From Aquidulcibacter sp. (GTDB taxonomy: Bacteria; Pseudomonadota; Alphaproteobacteria; Caulobacterales; Aquidulcibacteraceae), in the NCBI GenBank assembly GCA_027532555.1, contig JAPZTJ010000007.1, positions 26,764 through 90,763 on the forward strand: 64,000 bases of DNA. The letters are read 5' to 3'. Shown one piece after another: positions 36,187-45,200 of the stretch. Below the pieces are notes generated by a model. The model was not told the DNA's origin, searched no databases, and saw only the letters and a list, made by a program, of their open reading frames with translations. Within the stretch, counting starts at the first letter, position 1. Each line of letters starts with the position of its first letter. A program made the position numbers and the translations under genes.

Positions 36187-36591
36187 TTAACGGCGACCGC
36201 GTCCCAAGCCAATTTTCTTGGCTAATTCAGAGCGCGCTGCAGCATAATTTGGCGCGACCATCGGATAATCTGCGGGCAGACCCCACTTTGTGCGATATTC
36301 ATCTGGCGACATGTCATAAGAGGAACGTAAGTGGCGCTTTAGCGACTTGAACTTCTTACCATCCTCCAGACAGACGATATGGTCGGGGAAAACAGATTTC
36401 TTGGCAGGCACGGCAGGAACCAATTCCTTGGACTCAACAACCGGTGCACCTCCATGTGTATTCTTCAATGACGCATAGACCGTCGAGATCAGGCCAGGCA
36501 ATTCCGAAGAGGGAAGTTCATTGCCAGCCACATAGGCCGCAACGATCTCAACCGTCATCTCAATTAAACTGGCATCCGTGTTTTCAGACAT
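36187..36591 (-). CDS. mucR: MucR/Ros family transcriptional regulator
   Basis: 134 residues. The C-terminal Ros/MucR fold (HIVCLEDGKKFKSLKRHL, SPDEYRTKWGLPADYPMVAPNYAA, ending KKIGLGRGRR) is clear. The classic final zinc-ligand His of the RHLRTHY motif is Ser here (RHLRSSY), which is known in some Ros-type proteins that fold without zinc. MucR proteins silence AT-rich promoters and control motility, surface and cell-cycle genes; the upstream DNA is strikingly AT-rich, fitting autoregulation. Confidence 0.92.
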   Translation of the reverse strand: MSENTDASLIEMTVEIVAAYVAGNELPSSELPGLISTVYASLKNTHGGAPVVESKELVPAVPAKKSVFPDHIVCLEDGKKFKSLKRHLRSSYDMSPDEYRTKWGLPADYPMVAPNYAAARSELAKKIGLGRGRR

Positions 36592-37237
36592 TACTTAGTT
36601 CCTCAGAAATTAGAGACCCACGGCCCTAAAGACTAATCTTAAATAGGCATAGAGCAGTGTGGGCACATTTAGCTTAAACGCAAGACCACAATGTTATCTT
36701 TACCATTTGATTTCTCGACTGAGAAAACGACTACCGGGGAATTCTTTCACTTTGCCGATGTAAATGCAAGCACTTAAACCATTAATTTGGCGCGGATACC
36801 CTCGGTAGAACACAATTGTGATAATTTATAGCCAAGATATTTGTGGGCTATTTTAGAAAACCTCATTCAAAGGCTCCTAATTAAATGCTCTATACTAAAA
36901 GTACTATTTGGTTACGCCTAACAAATTGTTATGACAATTCATCTATTTTTAAAAATCCCCACATAGTTGAAAAAAGTCGGCCTCGGATTTTACTTGGGAA
37001 AAGCGATATATTCGTGATATCATTGGGTATTCACAACTAGGGTAACCTTCGAGAAATATTGGCTCCACACGAATTAACTGGCGACACGATGCTGCTCCAC
37101 CATTTTAGACTTGATATGCAACTTTTAGTTGAAGCACTCACAAGGTGACAGAGCAACAACACGTGTTCCACAGGGATCCAAGCGCACCACCGCACGCCTA
37201 CTCTATCAGCTTCTGATTGAGTGTATCCAAACGCGCT
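36592..37237. other. AT-rich intergenic region upstream of mucR
   Basis: 646 bases, visibly AT-richer than the rest. It holds the mucR promoter region and a hairpin with T-run at 36828-36854. No convincing coding frame. It is a likely target for MucR-type silencing and may contain a small RNA. Confidence 0.5.
36828..36854 (+). terminator. Orphan hairpin with T-run
   Basis: ATAGCC (36828-36833) and GGCTAT (36846-36851) pair across a 12-base loop, followed by TTTT overlapping the stem end. It is not next to any gene end, so it could close a small RNA transcribed rightward. Confidence 0.35.
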
Positions 37238-38461
37238 CTATAGGCTCTTACCAAAGACAAGGTTTGATGAGCGGGCTGCCACCGAATAGAGCAGCTCCTC
37301 GTCACCCTCTTCGAGCTTGGCTGCCAAAGTTGGTGACATGGCAGATGTCAGAGCCCAATTCCAATAACGCAGAACGGTTTGGGCTTTATTGGTAGAGATG
37401 GTGTCATAGACCAGAACAGAACGGCCCCAAGGATCATTCAAATCATCGTCATCGGCTAGCGGACGGCGCAATCCACGCCATAATTGACGAAAATGCTTGC
37501 GTTTGAGGGCTGCTGCCTTGCACAGGACTGCAATTGACTCACCTCCGCCATCGGAAAGGATCTGCGCCCCACACATGGGCTTAATTCCGGAAAGGAAGGA
37601 GATCTCAACAAAAAGCTCACGCGATGGTAGTTGATGGTCGAGGGCCTCGATAGCCCCTTCTAAACTGCCGTAAGGGCTGCGCGCGGCCGCGTCACGATTG
37701 CGCTGGCGGCGTTCGATGAATTGAAGGGTCTTGCGCACCAAGGGATCGCGCCACCCCTCGCTAGCCGCGCGGGCAAAGATGTCTTGAGCTGCCTCTAAGA
37801 GCGTAATGCGCTCAACCGCGAAACGTTGCAAAATGCGTCGGCGCTCTTCAGCTTCCGCCCACCAGAACATGGTCAGCCCTTGCGACGGCTTTAGTTCAGG
37901 GCGCTTGACCAAATATGGCACAAGGCTCGGCTCTTGCTTGGACATAGCTGTTGCTTGCTCAACTGCAGGATGAGCAAAAGTGCTGCCCTCATTACGAAGG
38001 AGTGCCTGAATAACCTCAACTTCGCCCATATTGACCAAGACATCAGTCACCGCTTCGGAAACGACTTTGCGCTTTGCAATCATCACGCGGTGTGTCGTCG
38101 TCGCGGAGGGTGACAGAGCCGTAGCGATCAGGTCGGAGTCATTGAAGCCTTCGCAGACTTCCAGCAAAGGAATCGCGACTTGCAGCGCATCCTTGGCCAA
38201 ATAACGCAACAAGATGGCCGGTGTGTCCACGAGCAGGGCCATGCGCTCTGCACAGCGCACGCGCGTGCTGACATCGCTATCACGCAGAACTTCGATCAGC
38301 AGATCCGCTGCGATATGGCGTTCTTGCGGTGTAATCCGCGACCCAGGCAGCCCGACGACATCCTGAAGACGCCGCGTCAGCATAGCGCGGGTCTTGGTTT
38401 GCACCCCCTCTTCGATTTCGAAGTTATCTATCTCGAACTCAGATAGGGTTCCGTCGGCCAT
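37238..38461 (-). CDS. DUF2336 domain protein
   Basis: 407 residues from ATG 38461 (GAGGA site upstream; a start 13 codons earlier is weaker). Largely helical, HEAT-like: repeated patterns such as RITPQERHIAADLLIEVLRDSD, STRVRCAERMALL and LLRYLAKDALQVAIPLLE. DUF2336 proteins are typical of Alphaproteobacteria; function unknown, often near chemotaxis or cell-cycle genes. Stands alone downstream of a long AT-rich gap. Confidence 0.82.
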   Translation of the reverse strand: MADGTLSEFEIDNFEIEEGVQTKTRAMLTRRLQDVVGLPGSRITPQERHIAADLLIEVLRDSDVSTRVRCAERMALLVDTPAILLRYLAKDALQVAIPLLEVCEGFNDSDLIATALSPSATTTHRVMIAKRKVVSEAVTDVLVNMGEVEVIQALLRNEGSTFAHPAVEQATAMSKQEPSLVPYLVKRPELKPSQGLTMFWWAEAEERRRILQRFAVERITLLEAAQDIFARAASEGWRDPLVRKTLQFIERRQRNRDAAARSPYGSLEGAIEALDHQLPSRELFVEISFLSGIKPMCGAQILSDGGGESIAVLCKAAALKRKHFRQLWRGLRRPLADDDDLNDPWGRSVLVYDTISTNKAQTVLRYWNWALTSAMSPTLAAKLEEGDEELLYSVAARSSNLVFGKSL

Positions 38462-38542
38462 GCTGTCCTCACATTGCAACGCAACGTGGCCGAGGAACAT
38501 TAAAATCCTGTTTACACCCTGTGTTCAAAGTATTGCCAATCT

Positions 38543-39433
38543 TCACTTAAATGGAACATCATCCCACCAAGGAAAAAAGTCAGGCATATCTGTAGAAACT
38601 TTATTGGCATAAGCCGGTGGTCGCTTTTCAAGGAAGCTCATCACACCTTCGCGGGCATCAATTGTTTGCCCACGCGAGTAAACACCGCGACTGTCGATCT
38701 TGTGGGCCTGCATAGGATGGTCGGCGCCTAACATACGCCACATCATCTGACGGGTGAGAGCGACTGAAACGGGTGCTGTGTTATCAACAATTTCGCGCGC
38801 AATCGCGTGCGCCGCTGGCAAAAGGTCTTCTGGCGCATGCAGGGACTTCACCAATCCAGCTGCAAGGGCCTCCTCTGCCCCGAACACTCGACCCGATAGG
38901 CACCAATCTAGGGCTTGGGATATGCCAACAAGGCGCGGCAGAAACCAGCTAGAGCAAGCTTCTGGCACAATACCGCGGCGGGCAAACACAAAACCAAAGC
39001 GCGCTGAGGTCGAGGCAATGCGAATATCCATGGGCAATTGCATGGTCGCCCCAATACCAACCCCAGCCCCGTTGATCGCGCCAATCACCGGCTTTAGGCT
39101 TTCAAACATGCGCAAAGTCATGCGGCCACCGCTGTCACGAATTCGCTCCAGATCAACCAGACCGGCTTTATCCGGGCGGTCTGAGCGATTGTCATAGTCA
39201 AACGTCTTGGCGCCAGCAGAAAGGTCCGCCCCGGCGCAGAAGGCCCGTCCCGCCCCCGTGACAATCACCGCCCCTACATCGTCGTTGGCGTCGGTCAAAT
39301 CGAAGGCTGCGACCATGTCGAGCATCATTTGACCGGTAAAAGCATTCATCTTGTCCGGGCGGTTAAGGGTGATCACAGCAATCTTGTCTGCAATCTCTAA
39401 AGTTATCGTCTCAAAGCTGGTGGCGGCTGACAT
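38543..39433 (-). CDS. Enoyl-CoA hydratase/isomerase family protein
   Basis: 296 residues from ATG 39433, which has AGGGAGA upstream; a longer frame adds 34 unrelated residues. Crotonase motifs: RPDKMNAFTGQMM, GRAFCAGADLS, and GAINGAGVGIGATMQLPMDIRIA. The longer loop after FCAGADL (KTFDYDNRSDRPDKAGLVD) is typical of enzymes acting on bulkier substrates. Probably fatty-acid or aromatic acyl-CoA degradation. Confidence 0.88.
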   Translation of the reverse strand: MSAATSFETITLEIADKIAVITLNRPDKMNAFTGQMMLDMVAAFDLTDANDDVGAVIVTGAGRAFCAGADLSAGAKTFDYDNRSDRPDKAGLVDLERIRDSGGRMTLRMFESLKPVIGAINGAGVGIGATMQLPMDIRIASTSARFGFVFARRGIVPEACSSWFLPRLVGISQALDWCLSGRVFGAEEALAAGLVKSLHAPEDLLPAAHAIAREIVDNTAPVSVALTRQMMWRMLGADHPMQAHKIDSRGVYSRGQTIDAREGVMSFLEKRPPAYANKVSTDMPDFFPWWDDVPFK

Positions 39434-39551
39434 GTGAATCTCCCTGACTGGCCGCCTTCTCATCGGGGCGACGCATAATGCCAGATTGACCCAGTTTATG
39501 GTGCCTGTGCAAGGCCCAATTCTCGGCCTACACACCCATTAATGCGGCTCG

Positions 39552-39893
39552 CTAATGTGACTCGGGCCGCTTGCGCCCGGGATCTGCGCGATCATCGAAG
39601 CCGTGTCGCGAGGAATAAAAGCTCAACCACATCAAACCAAAGCCCAGCGCCAGCGACAAAACGGTCCCCAGCCCCATTGCGATCCAGCCATGCATGGAAA
39701 TCACGGGGAAGCGCCCGACCAAGAAGACAGAGACGAATCCTGCCAAGCTAGCAATCAGCAGCAAAACCAAAAACACAATAATCAGCCAAGCACCGCCAGA
39801 CAGGCGCTCTGGCGGTGGCTTTGGAGCTAAAGGCGGCAAATCGTCGGCCAAGGACCTAATTCGCCTTTGAAGCGGGGGCACATCGGATGACAA
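39552..39893 (-). CDS. Small two-helix membrane protein
   Basis: 113 residues: a Pro-rich cytoplasmic start, two transmembrane segments (AWLIIVFLVLLLIASLAGFV; GWIAMGLGTVLSLALGFGLMW) and a polar end (SSRHGFDDRADPGRKRPES). It overlaps the end of the ydbL-like gene by 38 bases on the same strand, so co-transcribed with the ydbL/ynbE pair. No family name can be given. Confidence 0.65.
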   Translation of the reverse strand: MSSDVPPLQRRIRSLADDLPPLAPKPPPERLSGGAWLIIVFLVLLLIASLAGFVSVFLVGRFPVISMHGWIAMGLGTVLSLALGFGLMWLSFYSSRHGFDDRADPGRKRPESH

Positions 39894-40287
39894 CTACATC
39901 ATCATCTGTCTGCATAACTTGGGACTCGGGCGACTTCACACACCACGTCCGCGTCGAGTCTTGAAAATACTCGCCATTTGGAGTTTTGGTGATCTGCCGC
40001 AGCGCGGATAGCAAGGCAACGCGATCTTCGGTTTCGCCATTAACCTTCGCAGCCTCATTAAAGACGCCGCGACGGCGAATATTGATCTCGTTTATCCGAC
40101 GCTGAAGGTCGGCTTGTGCCGCCGTAGGTGTTCGGACAAAGCCCAGATAACCGTCGGCTTGCTCACCAATGATGCCAGCAGCCAATGCTCTATCAACCGG
40201 TCCATTGTTGTCGATAGCCGCGGCAGAAGTCGCGATCAGCGCGCCTGCGACCAACATGGCAGTAAAAATGTTGCGTTTCATGTCCAT
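39856..40287 (-). CDS. ydbL: YdbL-like DUF1318 periplasmic protein
   Basis: 143 residues. Signal peptide (IFTAMLVAGALIATSAAA) then the DUF1318 pattern: DRALAAGIIGEQADGYLGFV, followed by INEINIRRRGVFNEAAKVNGE, with a YFQDSTRTWC tail. In E. coli, YdbL supports the YdbH-YnbE envelope lipid-transport bridge. AGGAGAG is upstream; ATG 40287 or 40281. ynbE is directly upstream on the same strand and ydbH is 2 kb away on the other strand. Confidence 0.82.
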   Translation of the reverse strand: MDMKRNIFTAMLVAGALIATSAAAIDNNGPVDRALAAGIIGEQADGYLGFVRTPTAAQADLQRRINEINIRRRGVFNEAAKVNGETEDRVALLSALRQITKTPNGEYFQDSTRTWCVKSPESQVMQTDDDVVVIRCAPASKAN

Positions 40288-40335
40288 CACTCTCCTAAAG
40301 CGCGACCTGTCTTGCGCCGCGCCTGCATCAGGGGC

Positions 40336-40533
40336 TTAGAATATGCCGGGATTGGCTTGTGCTGCCTTGTCGAGCTCACGCTCCAGTTTCACCCGCACAT
40401 TTTGCTCAATCTTCATATTGATGTTCAGATTGATCTCGATCGGCTTGTCGGGCACTTGCAGACGGATCGTTGGTGTGCAGCCAGCAATACCAGCCAGCCC
40501 AACAACGCTTATTGCAAGAAGACTGTGACGCAT
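40336..40533 (-). CDS. ynbE: YnbE-like outer-membrane lipoprotein
   Basis: 65 residues. Lipobox IAGC with the acylated Cys near residue 19, then TPTIRLQVPDKPIEINLNINMKI and a QNVRVKLERELDKAAQ helix, the full YnbE pattern. YnbE multimers are known to bridge the AsmA-like YdbH to the outer membrane for phospholipid transport. AAGGAAG is 6-7 bases from the ATG. Precedes ydbL. Confidence 0.88.
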   Translation of the reverse strand: MRHSLLAISVVGLAGIAGCTPTIRLQVPDKPIEINLNINMKIEQNVRVKLERELDKAAQANPGIF

Positions 40534-40649
40534 GGGATCTTCCTTATCAGCACGGGCCTATCCCGTAAGACAGTCATAGCATGACTATCCCCATGTGAAC
40601 CCCCCATGAATTTCCCAATACACAGCGGTTCATTTCTCAAAACAAGAAA

Positions 40650-40673
40650 GCGCCCCAGAATGACCCGGGGCGC
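40650..40673 (-). terminator. Terminator after the M23 peptidase gene
   Basis: GCGCCCC (40650-40656) and GGGGCGC (40667-40673) form a GC-rich stem with a 10-base loop. On the minus strand it is followed by a T-rich run (TTTCTTGTTTTG). It lies 30 bases beyond the M23 peptidase stop. Confidence 0.75.
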
Positions 40674-40702
40674 CTACGCTTGAAATGCTTACGACTAAGA
40701 TT

Positions 40703-42010
40703 TTAGTTTGCGATGCGCGTTGTCCCAGAGCCCGACTGGGCAATCGAGGTCGAACCGATGGCTTCACGACGCATAGAGTCGATGCGGGCACGGAATGCGT
40801 TAAAGCGCGCCAACTGCTCTCCTTGCAAAGCCTGACCCGTTGGGACGTCCACACCCATTGGGTTGATGGCTTGACCGTTACGGCGAACTTCAAAATGCAA
40901 ATGCGGGCCAGTCGAACGACCCGTGTTACCGACATAGGCAATCACATCGCCTTGCTTCACCCGGTCACCGGGGCGCAAGCCAGCTGCAAAGCGCGAGATA
41001 TGACCATAACGGGTCGACCATGTTCCGTCATGGGAAATATCAACCACATTGCCATAGCCACCCATGACGCTGGCTCGTGTTACGACGCCATCACCGGCTG
41101 CCAAAATTGGCGTGCCAATCGGTGCGCCAAAGTCCACGCCTTCATGAACTCGGGTATAGCCCAAAACGGGATGAACACGTCTGCCATAGCCAGAAGTCAG
41201 ACGGGCACCATTGATTGGCGTCCGCATCAAGAACTTACGAGCCGAGCGGCCAGCGGCGTCAAACCAGTCAGACGATACAGAGCCAGGAGGCTGAAACCGA
41301 TATAATTGGATGGTGCGACCACCGGCAGTCGTCATGCGGGCGAACACAGGCTCGCCCTCGCGTACCACTTGCCCACGCAAATCCGAAACCCGGTCGTACA
41401 TCAGTTCAAACTCGATGCCTGGAGCAACTTCGCGCTCGAAGTCGACGTCATAAGCAAAGGCTTGAGCAATCGAATCAGCGGCACGATCAGGCGCGCCCAA
41501 TTCACGCACCGCATTAACCAAGCCATTTTGCCCGATCACACCGGCAATACGCAAAGTCTTGCGCTGCATATTGGTCGTCATCTCACGAGCACGGAACTGA
41601 TTGTCGATGCCACGCGTTACGGTGATAGAACGCTCAGCACCACTCGCGAGATTGAACCCGGCCAGCCGATTGCCACCGGCGCTTGGCTGCATGAACACGG
41701 TTACCTTGTCATCGCGGCGGACGTCGCGCGGATCGAGGCTACGCGCTAAGGAACGCACGGCGTTGGCGACATCATCGCGCATCGCACCGGCACGGATCAG
41801 GGCTTGTTCAAGCGTTTCACCGCCCCGGATTGAAATCGTTTGGCGGTCAGATTGGCCAGTGCCTGCGGCAAAGGCCATATGCTCAAGATTTGCGTTCTGA
41901 GCGTAAGCAGTATGAACATTTCCAGCGGAGGCGATAAAGCCGATCGCACATCCCAAGCTTAGCTTGAGTGCGAGATTGAAGGCAGCGCGACGATTTGTCG
42001 TGTGTCTCAA
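40703..42010 (-). CDS. M23 family metallopeptidase, murein endopeptidase-like
   Basis: 435 residues. Signal sequence (NLALKLSLGCAIGFIASAGNVHTAYA), an N-terminal OapA/LysM-like region (ISIRGGETLEQALIRAG), a middle linker domain, and a C-terminal LytM domain with zinc ligands in TRVHEGVDFGAP and HLHFEVRR. It would cleave peptide cross-links in the cell wall. It sits between ynbE and ydbH, divergent from ydbH across 281 bases that include TTGTGT-N10-ACACAA at 42116-42137. Confidence 0.92.
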   Translation of the reverse strand: MRHTTNRRAAFNLALKLSLGCAIGFIASAGNVHTAYAQNANLEHMAFAAGTGQSDRQTISIRGGETLEQALIRAGAMRDDVANAVRSLARSLDPRDVRRDDKVTVFMQPSAGGNRLAGFNLASGAERSITVTRGIDNQFRAREMTTNMQRKTLRIAGVIGQNGLVNAVRELGAPDRAADSIAQAFAYDVDFEREVAPGIEFELMYDRVSDLRGQVVREGEPVFARMTTAGGRTIQLYRFQPPGSVSSDWFDAAGRSARKFLMRTPINGARLTSGYGRRVHPVLGYTRVHEGVDFGAPIGTPILAAGDGVVTRASVMGGYGNVVDISHDGTWSTRYGHISRFAAGLRPGDRVKQGDVIAYVGNTGRSTGPHLHFEVRRNGQAINPMGVDVPTGQALQGEQLARFNAFRARIDSMRREAIGSTSIAQSGSGTTRIAN

Positions 42011-42291
42011 AAGCTAACCCCTTCAGCCGTTACGAGTACGAAGGTACCCTTCACAGATTAAGTTCGGGTGTGATTCCCGCCCCGTTTAACCATACTTTCA
42101 CAGTTTTTTTTCTTATTGTGTTGCTTGGAATACACAAGTTTCAGCACAGAGCAACCCCTGCTCTCAGTATGTGTAAAGTTTCGCCCCTGCATTTGCCTCT
42201 TTTTGAACACTTTTGATCGCAGTTTGGTACAGGTTGAAGTGCCTATGATTAGGGGGTCGAGAAACCGGCCGGAGCAGGGTATAGAGCTTGT

Positions 42292-45200
42292 ATGAATGAC
42301 CGAGTCCCGCCTCATGATGACCTCAAGTCTGAGACTGCGACTCCAAGTGTGAACAAAGTTAACCATCTGAGTCGTAAAACTTATCTGCGTGGAACCTCGC
42401 GCTTTTGGGGCCTTGGAATCCTCGGTCTCGCTACCGCTGCAAGTTTGGGCTGGATCTGGCGAACCGATCTGGCGGAATCAGGTGTTCAGTCGCTTCTGCG
42501 TCAGCGTGGAATCGAAGGTGGGATTTCATTCACAAAATTGTCAGTTAATCAGGCGATGGTCCGGGATCTGCGGTTAGGCCCTGCTGCAGACCCAACTTTA
42601 CTTCTGCCGATGGCGACATTGAGCTGGCACTTCGATGTCCGAAGCGGCCGTTTGGTCATTGATCGCCTCGAAGCGCAGGGCGCCAGACTCCACATTGGTA
42701 TGACCGAGGCTGGCGAGCCTGACTTTGGAGCCCTTAAGCCCTTCTTGATCCCGTCAGACAAACCAAGCCAAGTTCGCTTAGCCGATGTGGTGCTGCGCGA
42801 TACCCTATTAAGCTTTGACAGCCCTATGGGCAGGGGCGAGGCGCGCATTCAAGCGACAGGGGGCGACCAACAAGGCTGGCGGGTTCAGATGCTGGTCAAT
42901 CCGCCGAAAGAAGTTTCCGCTGTGCCCGGCGATCGCCCACTAGCCTTTGGGCTTGCGCTTAAACCGGGGCAAAAGAACAAGGACGGCCAGCAGAGCCCAA
43001 CCGAGATTGGCTTGGCGGTTCAGCCCGATGGTCAAAGCTATCGCTGGGGTGACCTGCAAGTCGATCGCCTCGCTGGGGTAGCACAAGCGCTTGTGGTTCT
43101 CGATGGGAAAGGTGGCACGCGGGTGGAAACGCGCGCGATTGCGCTTAACGCTCAAAAAGCGCGCCTGCAAACTGCTGAGCTACAATCCCCTTTGTTACGA
43201 GGTGGTACCGGCCAATGGCAGCATCAGGTCGCGGGAAGTCGTCCTTGGTCCGAGACGGGATTTGGCGCGCTGATCGGTCGGCTTGAAGCCAAGTCCGTTC
43301 AAACTTCCCAAGGCACACTTCAAAATCTTGGCTTAGATTTTTCGACCGCCCGCACGCAAACAGGCCTAACTCGCTTCGATATGAAGGGCCGCGGCGTAAA
43401 AATTCTCACTGCCCCGGCCTTGGGTTGGCAGGCGAGCAGCGCAGAGCTTTCAGGCTTTGCACAAGCGGTTCTGAAAGACCTGCGGCAGGCTCCCGAGGCA
43501 GTTTGGGAAGGCCAAACCCAGTTGGCTTGGACCAACTTAGTCTCGCCATCGACTACATTGGCTGATCCTGTGTCCGGCAAAGCCGGGCTAGGCTTTGTCT
43601 ATGGTCCAAAGAAAGCAGAAATGCGACTGACTGAACCGGTCGAGCTGGCCCTGCGCTCCGGGCCCAAGCTAAGCTTTGTCCCAGATCCCAAAAGGCCACC
43701 CTTAGTCCGCTTCGACTTAGCCAAGTCGGATGCAGCACCCTTAGGGGCTTTTGGCGCTGGCGATTTTGTCATTCAAGCGCCCAACTCTGGCAGGGGCCAA
43801 GGGAGATTGGAAGACTTCAGCTGGAACCCTTCTGGTTGGACCTTAGCCACGCGCAACTTCAGCCTCACAAATATTCCTATGCCGGGCAGCAGGTCGGGGC
43901 TTTTGATTTCAGGCAAAGTGAACGAGGTATCTTTAGCAGCCAAGGCAGGCGAGGTTCCCGTCGGTGCTGGACGTGGCACCTTAGAAATTAACGCCCAAGC
44001 AGGTGCAGCAGGCCTCGGCCTTGGAACTGGACGGGCAAAGCTTATCGGTCAGGTCCGTGGCGATGGGCGAACCTTGTTGGTGTCCGTTGCGGGGCCGGTT
44101 GAAGGCTTTGGCAAAGGCGGTCCGGGCGCGCGACAAGGCCGCTTGGCGCTTGATGCCAAAGCTACCCGCGCGAACGCGATCTGGAATATTGATCTCAATG
44201 GCCAAGTGGGCGTGGAAGGGTTTCGTTCACCCCACTTAAATGTGCTTGACCTGACCGGGCGGCTAAAGGGCCGAGCGCGCGTGGGCACTTTGCCAAACGT
44301 CACGCGCCCAAGGCAAGGCGTGGACGGGCTAAGTTTGGCGGGCTTTAGCAAATGGGATGCTAATCTGACCTTTGATGGATCTGTAGACCGCCTGAACGCA
44401 GATGGATTTGGCATCCGCGCAGGCGTTCTAAAAATGCCTATCGTCGCACGGGGAGACGGCCGATCTGTTGAGGCGAGCGGGCAGGCTTCGCTTGTAGCTT
44501 CAACTTTAGCGCTTGATGAAACGCATATCGATGACGTGCAGGCTGAATTGCCGTTCCGGTTTAGCGTTACTGAAGGCCAAGCACCTGCTTGGCAGGCCAA
44601 TGCATCAATTAGTGCCACCGCTGCTTCCCTGACCTCTGGCGACAGCTTTGTTGAGGGATTGCGTGTCAGCGGGCCGGTACAAGCTATACCTGCCGACGAA
44701 GGGTCGGGGATATTGGTCCGGGGCGACACCTGTCTGTCAATTTCTGCTGAGCAAGGCCGCTTTCCTGGCGACGCCACCGTCGGACCTGTCAAAGCAAGCT
44801 TTTGCCCAGATCGTCTCGAACGCTTTGCCAGCTTAACCGGCAATGGCTTCATCCTTTTCGCCGATGCTAGATTTGAGCCCTTAGAATTACGCTTGGGGGC
44901 GCTAGAAGATGGTAGGTCGCTGCGGGTGGGTGCCATCCGTGGCGACTTTAGACCTTCAGCCACAGGCGGCTGGCAATTGGATCTCACTTCGAAAGAAGTC
45001 GGCTACACGTTCAAGCTGCCCGATGGCGGGTTTGCAGAGCTTAATGCTCAAGACTCGTCGTTGCGCCTAACCCCAGACAGCGGGGGCATGACGTTACGTG
45101 GGCAATTAGCCGGATTGCGTGCCAAGGGCCTTCCAGTCCAGATTTCAGGAACTGCGACAGCCGACCTGCAAGCACGGCGCACCGGCCTTGTTGGCAACCT

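Noticed and set aside
44049..44987. 312-codon minus-strand frame inside ydbH
   Set aside because: Shadow of the ydbH coding frame; low-complexity Ser/Pro/Arg sequence with no recognised domain.
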